Below are positions 58,061-64,000 of a stretch of DNA of 64,000 nt, piece by piece; within the stretch, counting starts at the first letter, position 1; every line of letters begins with the position of its first letter. The stretch is from Bradyrhizobium sp. NAS80.1 (GTDB taxonomy: Bacteria > Pseudomonadota > Alphaproteobacteria > Rhizobiales > Xanthobacteraceae): positions 25,284 through 89,283 of the forward strand of contig NZ_LGHL01000020.1 of the NCBI RefSeq assembly GCF_001908205.1, read 5' to 3'. The notes below the pieces were generated by a model. It was given only the letters and a program-made list of their open reading frames with translations. It searched no databases and had not been told where the DNA came from. The translations under genes were made by a program, and so were the position numbers.

Positions 58061-58615
58061 TCAGACCTTCTCGACCTGACCGAATTCCAGCTCGACCGGC
58101 GTGGCACGGCCGAAGATCGACACCGCGACCTTCACGCGCGAACGCGCCTCGTCGATTTCCTCGACGACGCCCGAGAACGACGCGAACGGGCCGTCGGCCA
58201 CGCGCACGTTCTCGCCGATCTCGAACGACACCGACGCCTTTGGCCGCTCCACACCCTCCTGCACCTGGTGCAGAATGCGCATCGCTTCGGCTTCCGAAAT
58301 CGGCATCGGCTTGTTCTCAGCGCCGAGGAAGCCCGTCACCTTCGGCGTGTTCTTGATCAGATGGAATGCCTCGTCGGTCAGCTTCATCTTCACCAGCACG
58401 TAGCCGGGGAAAAACTTGCGCTCGGCGTCGATCTTGCGGCCGCGGCGCACTTCCGTGACCTTCTCGGTCGGAACCAGCACCAGCTCGAACAGTTCCTCGA
58501 GCCCGCGCTGCTTGGCCTGCTCGCGGATCGACTCGGCGACCTTCTTCTCGAAGTTCGAATAGGCGTGGACGATGTACCAGCGCTTGTCAGACAATTGAGC
58601 GGTTGCTGTTGCCAT
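58061..58615 (-). CDS. nusG: Transcription termination/antitermination protein NusG
   Basis: This 184-residue protein has the NGN domain (KRWYIVHAYSNFEKKVAESIREQAKQRGLEELFELVLVPTEKV; KFFPGYVLVKM) and the KOW domain VRVADGPFASFSGVVEEIDEARSRVKVAVSIFGRATPVELEFGQVEKV. It suppresses pausing and links RNA polymerase to Rho or S10. The ATG at 58615 overlaps the secE stop by one base (TGATG); the frame continuing upstream to 59008 overlaps secE and is not used. Confidence 0.97.
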   Translation of the reverse strand: MATATAQLSDKRWYIVHAYSNFEKKVAESIREQAKQRGLEELFELVLVPTEKVTEVRRGRKIDAERKFFPGYVLVKMKLTDEAFHLIKNTPKVTGFLGAENKPMPISEAEAMRILHQVQEGVERPKASVSFEIGENVRVADGPFASFSGVVEEIDEARSRVKVAVSIFGRATPVELEFGQVEKV

Positions 58616-58806
58616 CAGTGAATGCCCAGAAGGAAGGTGATGAGGAAACGGATGATCTGGTCGGCGGCGAAGAAGAAGATCGAGGCCAGGGCGACCATAA
58701 CGAACACCATGATGGTGGTGATCGTGGTCTCGCGGCGGGTCGGCCAGGTAACCTTGGCGGTCTCCGAGCGCACTTCCTGCAAGAACTTGAACGGGCTGAC
58801 TGCCAT
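58615..58806 (-). CDS. secE: Preprotein translocase subunit SecE
   Basis: This 63-residue single-span SecE reads MAVSPFKFLQEVRSETAKVTWPTRRETTITTIMVFVMVALASIFFFAADQIIRFLITFLLG. The conserved amphipathic helix with VTWPTRRET precedes the membrane segment. It clamps SecY in the translocon. The short form with one transmembrane helix is usual outside the Enterobacteria. It is the first protein gene of the secE-nusG-rplKA unit, with a good promoter upstream. Confidence 0.96.
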   Translation of the reverse strand: MAVSPFKFLQEVRSETAKVTWPTRRETTITTIMVFVMVALASIFFFAADQIIRFLITFLLGIH

Positions 58807-58979
58807 CGTTTGATGTCCAACGTCCGTCGACAGACGCGAATGAATTTCGGGGATCCGAACAGCCGCCGTTGGCCCAGCCCTCTGTCTCGAAGGATGAGCC
58901 GGAAACCGGGCTCGATTGTTCGGGGATTTCAAGGCCGCGCCGGAAATCCGCGTCTAACGGGCCGGCTGCGAGTGCCGGG

Positions 58980-59008
58980 TAGATACTGCGGATGGGGCCA
59001 AAGGTCAA
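58980..59008 (-). promoter_or_regulatory. Sigma-70-like promoter for secE-nusG-rplK-rplA
   Basis: On the minus strand TTGACC (59003-59008), an exact 17-nt spacer and TATCTA (58980-58985) form a strong housekeeping-type promoter in the 335-nt gap between tRNA-Trp and secE. Transcription would begin near 58973, about 165 nt before the secE ATG. The gap shows no other feature. Confidence 0.7.
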
Positions 59009-59141
59009 GGTGTGGACAGGCCGGCCGGCTCGCGGTTGTGGCTTACGGACCTGATCCGGATCAAGGGCTTATCCGGTGCCCACGGTCCGATCTTTGCGAC
59101 GCGTCGCTGTCCTGCCTTCAATCCTGATTGTCGGGATTAGC

Positions 59142-59217
59142 TGGCAGGAGTGGCAGGGCTCGAACCTGCGACCCCCGGTTTTGGAGACCGGTGCTCTACC
59201 AATTGAGCTACACTCCT
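59142..59217 (-). tRNA. trnW: tRNA-Trp (anticodon CCA)
   Basis: The minus strand reads AGGAGTGTAGCTCAATTGGT as the acceptor and D-arm start, then GAGCACCGGTCTCCAAAACC with anticodon CCA (59182-59184), and GGTTCGAGCCCTGCCACTCC with the T-arm. The 3' CCA is encoded. The total is 76 nt, and all four arms pair. The position upstream of secE-nusG is the usual proteobacterial arrangement. Confidence 0.97.
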
Positions 59218-59370
59218 ACGGACCCTGCGTCGCCGCGCGGATCAGGGCCGCTTTCAAGCACAGGGGGCGGCTGGATTGCAAGGGAGAAGCGCGCCGGCTT
59301 CGCTTGTTTGTACAGCGTCTTCTGGGCCACAGTCCGTTCCCGAGATAACAAAACGCAACCGGGAGTGCCC

Positions 59371-60591
59371 ATGACTGCAGCCGCCCTCAATACCGCAACC
59401 GCGCCGAAAACCCCGTCTTTGCCCGAGGCCAAGCCGGAAACGCTGGGCCTGTCGCGCCCCCGCCTCCAGGCCATGTCGGACGCGTTCAAGCGCGAGATCG
59501 ACAAGGGAACCGTCCCCGGCGTCACCGTACTGGTGGCCCGCCGCGGCCAAATCGGCTGGTTCGAGGCGCTCGGCAAGCAGAGCCCGACGGGCTCAGCGTC
59601 GATGGCGCGTGATTCGATCTTCCGCATCTTCTCGATGACCAAGCCGATCGTCTCCGTCGCCATCATGGCGCTGGTCGAGGACGGCCACCTCCTGCTCAGC
59701 GATCCCGTCGCCAAGTTCATCCCGGAGTTCGCCGATCAAAAGGTCGGCGTGGTCAGCGGCGGCAAGCTGGAACTGGTTCCGGCGCGGCGAGCAATGACGG
59801 TGCAGGACCTGCTTCGCCACACCTCGGGCCTGACGTATGAGCACCAGGGCGACGGGCCCGTGCACAAGATCTACCAGGACTCGCGGGTGCGCAGCCGCAA
59901 GATCACCAATGCCGAGCATGCCGCGCTGGTCGCGAGCTTCCCGCTCGTCTGCCATCCCGGCGACGAGTTCAACTACAGCCGCTCCACCGATATCCTCGGC
60001 CGTATCATCGAGGTCGTCAGCGGCAAGTCGCTCGGCGCCTTCCTGACCGAACGCGTTCTCGCGCCCTTGCAGATGACCGAGACCGGCTTTGCGACCAACG
60101 AGGCCAATGCCGGCCGGCTCGCCGAGCCATTCGCGGCCGATCCCTGGACCGGCGACAAGGTCGCGCTGTTCAACATGCTAGAACGGCCGGTGATGGAGTC
60201 CGGCGGCGGCGGCCTCGTCTCGACCACAATGGACTATGCCCGCTTCTGCCTGATGCTGCGCAACGGCGGCACGCTCGATGGCAACAGGATCATCGGCCGC
60301 AAGACGCTCGAGCTGATGGCGTCCGATCACCTCGGACCTGATGTCGTGACCAACGGCACCCTGCTCTCGCCCGGTCACGGTTTCGGCCTCGGCTTCGCCG
60401 TGCGCACCGAGCCCGGCATTGCGCCCTTCCCCGGTAGCGTCGGCCAGTATTTCTGGAGCGGCATTGCGGGGACGTTCTTCTGGATCGACCCGAAGGAAGA
60501 CCTGTTCACGGTGTTCATGACCCAAGGCCCGGGCCAGCGCGACTATACGCGGACGCTGGTGCGGGATCTCGTGTACGCGGCGGTGGATTGA
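59371..60591 (+). CDS. Serine hydrolase of the class C beta-lactamase/family VIII esterase type
   Basis: This 406-residue protein has the penicillin-recognising fold: catalytic S88-M-T-K91, a second motif Y202-S-R204 and a likely third motif WSGIAGTFFWIDP (W-S-G in place of KTG/HTG). It lacks a clear signal peptide, and the N-terminal NTATAPKTPSLPEAKPE is Ala/Pro-rich, so it is probably cytoplasmic and an esterase rather than a resistance enzyme. The ATG at 59371 has GGGAG 5 nt upstream; the frame continues back across the tRNA-Trp gene to 59128 without similarity, so the shorter start is chosen. It is followed by a palindromic repeat. Confidence 0.87.
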   Translation: MTAAALNTATAPKTPSLPEAKPETLGLSRPRLQAMSDAFKREIDKGTVPGVTVLVARRGQIGWFEALGKQSPTGSASMARDSIFRIFSMTKPIVSVAIMALVEDGHLLLSDPVAKFIPEFADQKVGVVSGGKLELVPARRAMTVQDLLRHTSGLTYEHQGDGPVHKIYQDSRVRSRKITNAEHAALVASFPLVCHPGDEFNYSRSTDILGRIIEVVSGKSLGAFLTERVLAPLQMTETGFATNEANAGRLAEPFAADPWTGDKVALFNMLERPVMESGGGGLVSTTMDYARFCLMLRNGGTLDGNRIIGRKTLELMASDHLGPDVVTNGTLLSPGHGFGLGFAVRTEPGIAPFPGSVGQYFWSGIAGTFFWIDPKEDLFTVFMTQGPGQRDYTRTLVRDLVYAAVD

Positions 60592-60600
60592 GGCTCGGCT

Positions 60601-60738
60601 CTCGTGCCCCGGACGCGACGCAGCGTGTAACGGTGCGTCGCAGAGCCGGGGCCCATTTCTCCGCGATCTCGTTCTCAACCTTATGGGTCCCGGCTCTGCG
60701 GAGCAGCACTTCGTGCTGCACCGCGTCCGGGACACGAG
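60601..60738. repeat. Dispersed 138-bp palindromic repeat, copy A (inverted)
   Basis: Terminal arms CTCGTGCCCCGGACGCG (60601-60617) and CGCGTCCGGGACACGAG (60722-60738) are near-perfect inverted repeats, with inner GCAGAGCCGGG/CCCGGCTCTGC pairs. Copies B and C at 63240-63375 and 63516-63650 are in the opposite orientation. It lies between convergent genes and can form a long cruciform or RNA hairpin. Confidence 0.85.
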
Positions 60739-60759
60739 AAACTCAGCTAATCGTCAGCG

Positions 60760-61527
60760 TCAGCTGATCGTCGCGCCGCCGTCGATCACCATGGTCTGGC
60801 CGGTCATGAAGTCGCCGGCCTTCGAGCCCAGGAACACCGCGGCGCCCGCGATCTCGTCGGGGATGCCGATGCGGAGCAGCGGCGAGCGCGAGGTCGAGGC
60901 CTTCAGGTTCTCCGGATTGTCCCATAGCGCCTTGGCGAAGTCCGTCTTGATCAGGCCGGGCGCGATGCAGTTCACACGGATGTTGTCCTTGCCGTATTCG
61001 CAGGCGAGGTTGCGCGCGAGCTGCATGTCGGCCGCCTTGGAGATCGCGTAGGCGCCGAGGATGGTGGAGCCCTTTAGGCCGCCAATCGAGGAAACGATGA
61101 TGATCGAGCCGTCCTTGCGTTCGATCATCTGCGGCACCACCATCGAGATCAGCCAGTTGTTGGCGACGATGTTGTTGTCGAGGATCTTTCTGAACTGATC
61201 GTCGGAGATGCCGGCGAGCGGCCCGTAATACGGGTTCGACGCGGCGTTGCAGACCAGCACGTCAATCTTGCCGAAGGCGCGGTTGCTCTCGTCGACGAGG
61301 TTTTGCAGGTTCTCCTTCGAGGAGATGTTCGCGGCAATCGCGACCGCGGTGCCCTTGCCGAACTTGTGGTTGATGCCCTTGGCAACCTGGTCGCAGACGT
61401 CAGCCTTGCGCGAGGAGATCACGACCTTCGCGCCGTGCTCGGCCATGCGTTCGGCGATCGCGAGCCCGATGCCGCGCGTCGAGCCGGTGATGACGGCAAC
61501 TTTGCCCTTCATGTCGAACAAGGTCAT
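60760..61527 (-). CDS. SDR-family oxidoreductase
   Basis: This 255-residue classical SDR has TGSTRGIG (14-21), CNAAS (93-97) in place of NNAG, catalytic Ser146/147 (VSSIGG), Y160-xxx-K164 (YAISK) and a final FMTGQTMVIDGGATIS. The sequence IVFLIVSSRKAD-like (VVISSRK) after the second strand suggests NADP(H). The general layout resembles 3-ketoacyl/2,4-dienoyl-reductase-like SDRs; the substrate is unknown. It lies 84 nt downstream of the histidine phosphatase gene on the same strand, so they may be cotranscribed. Confidence 0.88.
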   Translation of the reverse strand: MTLFDMKGKVAVITGSTRGIGLAIAERMAEHGAKVVISSRKADVCDQVAKGINHKFGKGTAVAIAANISSKENLQNLVDESNRAFGKIDVLVCNAASNPYYGPLAGISDDQFRKILDNNIVANNWLISMVVPQMIERKDGSIIIVSSIGGLKGSTILGAYAISKAADMQLARNLACEYGKDNIRVNCIAPGLIKTDFAKALWDNPENLKASTSRSPLLRIGIPDEIAGAAVFLGSKAGDFMTGQTMVIDGGATIS

Positions 61528-61611
61528 GTTTCTCTCCCAGAGTACGATTTGATTGACAAGGAGCCTACGCCGCGTCCGCGCCAGCGGGCAACGGCTCAGG
61601 CGAGCTTGGGC

Positions 61612-62310
61612 TCAGGCGAGCTTCTTGACTTCCGGTCCGGCCAGCTGATGCATCGCCGCATGCGCATCATCCGCGATCCACGGCTGCTGGTTCACCATTG
61701 GCAGCCGCCAGACCGTGCGCTCCGGACTTGAGAAACAATCGAGCCGCGTCACCGACACATTGTCGATATCGAACGCGAGCCCCCGCTCCGGCTGGCCGTC
61801 GAGCGCAAGCCCGAGCGCCGCCTTGATGGTGCCGCCATGGGCGACCGCGATCACGTCCTGCCCGGCCGCCTCAATGTTGATCCGCTCGATGGTGCGGCGC
61901 GTGCGGTTGTAGAGATCCATGAAGCTTTCGCCGCCGGGCGCAGGCTCGTTGATGTCGGCGAACCAGCTCATGCCCACGGGGCGGCTCGCGATGAACTCGG
62001 CGCGATTCATGCCCTGCCAGCGCCCGAGGTTCTGCTCGGCAAGATCCGCTTCCCATTTCATCGACGCAGGCCTTGGGAAACCGGCCGCCCAGATCGCTTC
62101 GGCCGTTTGATGCGTGCGCATCAGATTGCTGGAGTACCAGACCGCCTTGCGTGGCAGGACCTTGGCAACAGCATTGAACACATAGGTGTCGCTGGTGTCG
62201 CAGGCGATGTCGCTCTGCCCGTAGATGTTTCCGCCATCGTTGCGCACCGGCGCATGACGAACCCACCACCAGCGTGTCGTGACCACATTCGGCTTGTCTG
62301 CAGCTGCCAT
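61612..62310 (-). CDS. Histidine phosphatase family protein
   Basis: This 232-residue protein is a phosphoglycerate-mutase-like phosphatase. The catalytic motif WWWVRHAPV carries nucleophile His19 (RHA in place of RHG), followed by SSNLMRTHQTAEAI with Arg65, LAEQNLGRWQG with a proton-donor Glu, and VAHGGTI with His158. The substrate is unknown; alpha-ribazole phosphatase (CobC-like) or sugar phosphates are possible. The ATG at 62310 follows a GGAAGAG binding site; the frame continues to 62883 over the divergent SDR gene and is not used. It probably forms a two-gene unit with the SDR at 60760-61527. Confidence 0.85.
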   Translation of the reverse strand: MAAADKPNVVTTRWWWVRHAPVRNDGGNIYGQSDIACDTSDTYVFNAVAKVLPRKAVWYSSNLMRTHQTAEAIWAAGFPRPASMKWEADLAEQNLGRWQGMNRAEFIASRPVGMSWFADINEPAPGGESFMDLYNRTRRTIERINIEAAGQDVIAVAHGGTIKAALGLALDGQPERGLAFDIDNVSVTRLDCFSSPERTVWRLPMVNQQPWIADDAHAAMHQLAGPEVKKLA

Positions 62311-62357
62311 CGAAACTCTTCCATCCCGTGTAATGTCGCTGTACGTCAGTAGCGAAC

Positions 62358-62400
62358 GTGTCTCAAGACACTTTACCGTTTGAAATTCTGTTTGAAATTC
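62358..62400. promoter_or_regulatory. Candidate operator between divergent genes
   Basis: The 133-nt gap between the histidine phosphatase and SDR genes contains a perfect dyad GTGTCT-CA-AGACAC (62358-62371) and, just after it, two direct repeats of GTTTGAAATTC (62378-62388 and 62390-62400). Both resemble regulator half-sites. No regulator gene is adjacent, and no consensus that I can name fits. Confidence 0.45.
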
Positions 62401-62443
62401 CGTCGCGCGGCAAGCGTCGCGCACGAGCCAAAGGGAGAAACGC

Positions 62444-63229
62444 ATGGGCCGTTTGCAAGGCAAATCCGTCATCATCACCGGCGCCGGCAGCGGCATCGGC
62501 CGCGCGGCTGCACTGCTGTTCACCAGGGAAGGCGCCAAACTGATCGCAGTCGATCGCACCGAGGCGGTGAAGGAGACCGTCGAGGAGATCAAAAAGGCAG
62601 GCGGCACCGCAGAAGCGATGATCGCCGATGCCGGCTCCGAGAAGGACGTCATCGCGGTCGTCGACAAGGCGGTGAAGACGCACCGCGGGCTCGACGTGAT
62701 CTGGGCCAACGCCGGCGTCTCCGGCGGCCTCATCCCGCTCGCCGAGCAGACCGTGGAACACTGGCAGGAGATTTTGCGCGTCAATCTGATCGGACCGTTC
62801 CTCGCGGTGAAGCATGCGATGCCGCACATGGTGAAGCAGCAATCCGGTGCGATCGTGTTGACGGCTTCCGTCGCAGGCCTCAAGGCCGGCGCCAGCGGTC
62901 ATCCCTATGCGGCGAGCAAGGCCGGCGTGATTTCCCTGGTACAGACCACCGCCTATTCGCTCACCGGCACCGGCGTACGCATCAACGCGGTCTGCCCGGG
63001 CCTGATCGAGACCGGCATGACCAAGCCGATCTTCGACCGCGCCAAGGAGCGCGGCACCTCCGACAAGATCGGTCAACTCAATCCGCTCAAGCGCCCCGGC
63101 CAGCCGCACGAGCTCGCAGCGATGGGACTGTTTTTGGCCAGCGACGAGGCGTCGTATGTCAACGGCCAGGCGTTCCCGGTGGATGGCGGCCTGACGGCCT
63201 CGATGCCGTATACGGGCAAGCCGGTTTAA
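62444..63229 (+). CDS. SDR-family oxidoreductase
   Basis: This 261-residue classical SDR has TGAGSGIG (12-19), NAGV (89-92), Ser142 (TASVAG), Y155-xxx-K159 (YAASK) and the C-terminal NGQAFPVDGGLTAS. Asp37 after the second strand (IAVDR) indicates NAD(H) preference. The glucose 1-dehydrogenase/3-oxoacyl-reductase-like type is likely, but the substrate is not known. A GGGAG site lies just before the ATG. It is divergent from the histidine phosphatase gene, with operator-like repeats in the gap, and is followed by repeat-rich DNA. Confidence 0.88.
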   Translation: MGRLQGKSVIITGAGSGIGRAAALLFTREGAKLIAVDRTEAVKETVEEIKKAGGTAEAMIADAGSEKDVIAVVDKAVKTHRGLDVIWANAGVSGGLIPLAEQTVEHWQEILRVNLIGPFLAVKHAMPHMVKQQSGAIVLTASVAGLKAGASGHPYAASKAGVISLVQTTAYSLTGTGVRINAVCPGLIETGMTKPIFDRAKERGTSDKIGQLNPLKRPGQPHELAAMGLFLASDEASYVNGQAFPVDGGLTASMPYTGKPV

Positions 63230-63239
63230 CAACGGCGGT

Positions 63240-63375
63240 CTCGTGTCCCGGACGCGGTGCGGCACGCAGTGACGCTCCGCAGCGCCGGGACCCAGGAGGC
63301 CACATAGTACGCTGCTGCATGGGCCCCGGCTCTGCAGCGCACCGCTGAAGCGCTGCGCTGCGTCCGGGGCACGAG
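63240..63375. repeat. Dispersed 136-bp palindromic repeat, copy B
   Basis: Starts CTCGTGTCCCGGACGCG and ends CGTCCGGGGCACGAG; inner GCCGGGACCC and GGGCCCCGGC blocks match copies A and C. It begins 11 nt after the SDR stop and may serve as that gene's transcript end. Open frames crossing it are repeat artefacts. Confidence 0.85.
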
Positions 63376-63407
63376 ATCGCAGCGTTGGTGCGCAACTGCA
63401 TCAACAT

Positions 63408-63488
63408 CGTCATTGCGAGCGCAGCGAAGCAATCCAGAGTCTTTACGCGGATACATTTCTGGATTGCTTCGCTGCGCTCGCAATGACG
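63408..63488. repeat. Perfect 31-bp inverted repeat
   Basis: The arms at 63408-63438 and 63458-63488 are exact reverse complements over 31 bp (core GCGAGCGCAGCGAAGCAATC), with a 19-nt loop. I know this CATTGCGAGC..GAAGCAATCC element as a frequent intergenic palindrome in Bradyrhizobium. It is inserted between copies B and C of the other repeat. Confidence 0.88.
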
Positions 63489-63515
63489 GAGTGTGGGGTA
63501 ACGGCATTCGCCCCT

Positions 63516-63650
63516 CTCGTGTCCCGGACGCGGTGCGGCACGCAGTGACGCTCCGCAGAGCCGGGACCCAGGATGCCACAGCGATCGCTTCTGCACGGGC
63601 CCCGGCTCTGCAACGCACCACTTCGTGCTGCGCTGCGTCCGGGGCACGAG
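63516..63650. repeat. Dispersed 135-bp palindromic repeat, copy C
   Basis: Same orientation as copy B and near-identical in the first 50 bases (CTCGTGTCCCGGACGCGGTG...). It ends GCGTCCGGGGCACGAG. With copy B it flanks the 31-bp inverted repeat, giving a nested repeat cluster. Confidence 0.85.
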
Positions 63651-63896
63651 ACCGTTGTTGAATGACTGACATGGGCTCTCATTCTCGCGGCTTGTTTCGC
63701 CCGAGCTTTGCTTCGTCGCCTCACCTCGAATGAAAGAGCAACTGTGCCGGAAGTAGACCGCTGACCGGCCGGGCTCAAGGCTGGCGCTGGCGCGCCCCCG
63801 CCTTCGGCGGCTGACGGCCTTGACCCCCATCCGCTCACCGGTCTGTTGGCTTTGCAAGCGCTCGGTCTCCGACCGCGCGCGGTGAAGTGCGCTCGG
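63651..63896. other. Gene-free stretch, probably non-coding end of the IS110-like element
   Basis: These 246 nt lie between the repeat cluster and the transposase fragment. I find no gene. The part nearest the transposase is likely the 3' non-coding end of the element, but IS110-type ends lack strong terminal inverted repeats, so the border cannot be placed. Confidence 0.4.
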
Positions 63897-64000
63897 TCAG
63901 TTCACCGCATAGCGGTGGGGATCCCATTTCTGCCGTCGTGCGATCATGGTGTTGAGGATGATGATCAGCTTGCGCATGCACGCCGTGATGGCAACCTTCG
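63897..64000 (-). mobile_element. IS110-family transposase, C-terminal end (cut by window edge)
   Basis: On the minus strand the last coding residues read KVAITACMRKLIIILNTMIARRQKWDPHRYAVN and then stop (TGA at 63897-63899). The KVA-ACMRKLL-ILN-M pattern is the conserved C-terminus of IS110/IS1111-type transposases (IS116/IS110/IS902 domain). Only about 33 residues are inside the window; the rest, with the DEDD catalytic part, would lie to the right. The element may be complete or a remnant. Confidence 0.8.

Noticed and set aside
59128..59370. N-terminal extension of the serine hydrolase frame
   Set aside because: It crosses the tRNA-Trp gene; the ATG at 59371 with its GGGAG site is better.
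62380..63348. 322-residue plus-strand frame over the SDR at 62444
   Set aside because: It overlaps a complete SDR with all catalytic residues and has an Arg-rich composition typical of a frame shadow.
63408..63488. CRISPR or IS terminal repeat for the 31-bp inverted repeat
   Set aside because: There is one inverted pair only, with no regularly spaced direct repeats or spacers and no adjacent transposase that uses it; it fits an intergenic palindrome.
63159..63857. Minus-strand open frames over the right-end repeats
   Set aside because: They are created by the GC-rich palindromic repeats; their sequences repeat themselves (SVTACRTASGTR twice) and match no family.

Overview
This 64 kb stretch of GC-rich alphaproteobacterial chromosome looks like Bradyrhizobium or a very close relative. 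The reasons are the protein sequences, the gene order (secY followed by adk rather than rpmJ, no rpsD in the alpha cluster, ATP12 chaperone, FliK with a stand-alone FlhB-like protein) and the many palindromic intergenic repeats of kinds I recall from that genus. The species call is inference; no 16S rRNA is present.

Layout. Positions 1-17600 hold mixed housekeeping and accessory genes: a small membrane protein, propionyl-CoA carboxylase beta chain, a DUF4260-like protein, a coiled-coil protein, an exported carboxymuconolactone-decarboxylase-like protein, a class D beta-lactamase, FlhB-like and FliK, ATP12, RluC-type pseudouridine synthase, RarA, a DegQ-type protease, a porin, a zinc-ADH-family oxidoreductase, an SDR and an exported unknown. 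Positions 17670-37020 are one long minus-strand run of translation genes, read right to left: rpsL-rpsG-fusA-tuf (str), rpsJ to rpsQ (S10), rplN to secY (spc), adk, then rpsM-rpsK-rpoA-rplQ (alpha), closed by a strong terminator at 17673-17699. Positions 37690-42780 form a non-translational insert: a decayed flavoprotein gene, an ABC exporter with acidic tails at both ends, and a flavin oxidoreductase-methyltransferase fusion interrupted by a G7-tract frameshift. Positions 42914-58806 carry rpoC, rpoB, rplL, rplJ, then a second insert (frameshifted AraC regulator, OmpA-family protein, 2-hydroxyacid dehydrogenase), then rplA, rplK, nusG, secE and a tRNA-Trp(CCA). Positions 59370-63230 hold a serine hydrolase, two SDRs and a histidine phosphatase. 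The right end is repeat-rich and finishes in the 3' end of an IS110-like transposase cut by the window edge.

The core genes form the usual transcription/translation supercluster. Sigma-70-like promoters are visible ahead of secE-nusG, str, adk and the alpha cluster. The most unusual features are a histone-H1-like Lys/Ala tail fused to adenylate kinase, the doubly acidic-tailed ABC exporter beside the frameshifted flavin/methyltransferase fusion, two broken accessory genes lodged between core operons, and dispersed repeats inside the ribosomal operon spacers, two of them copies of one hairpin element in opposite orientation. I found no CRISPR array, prophage, rRNA operon or conventional defence system.
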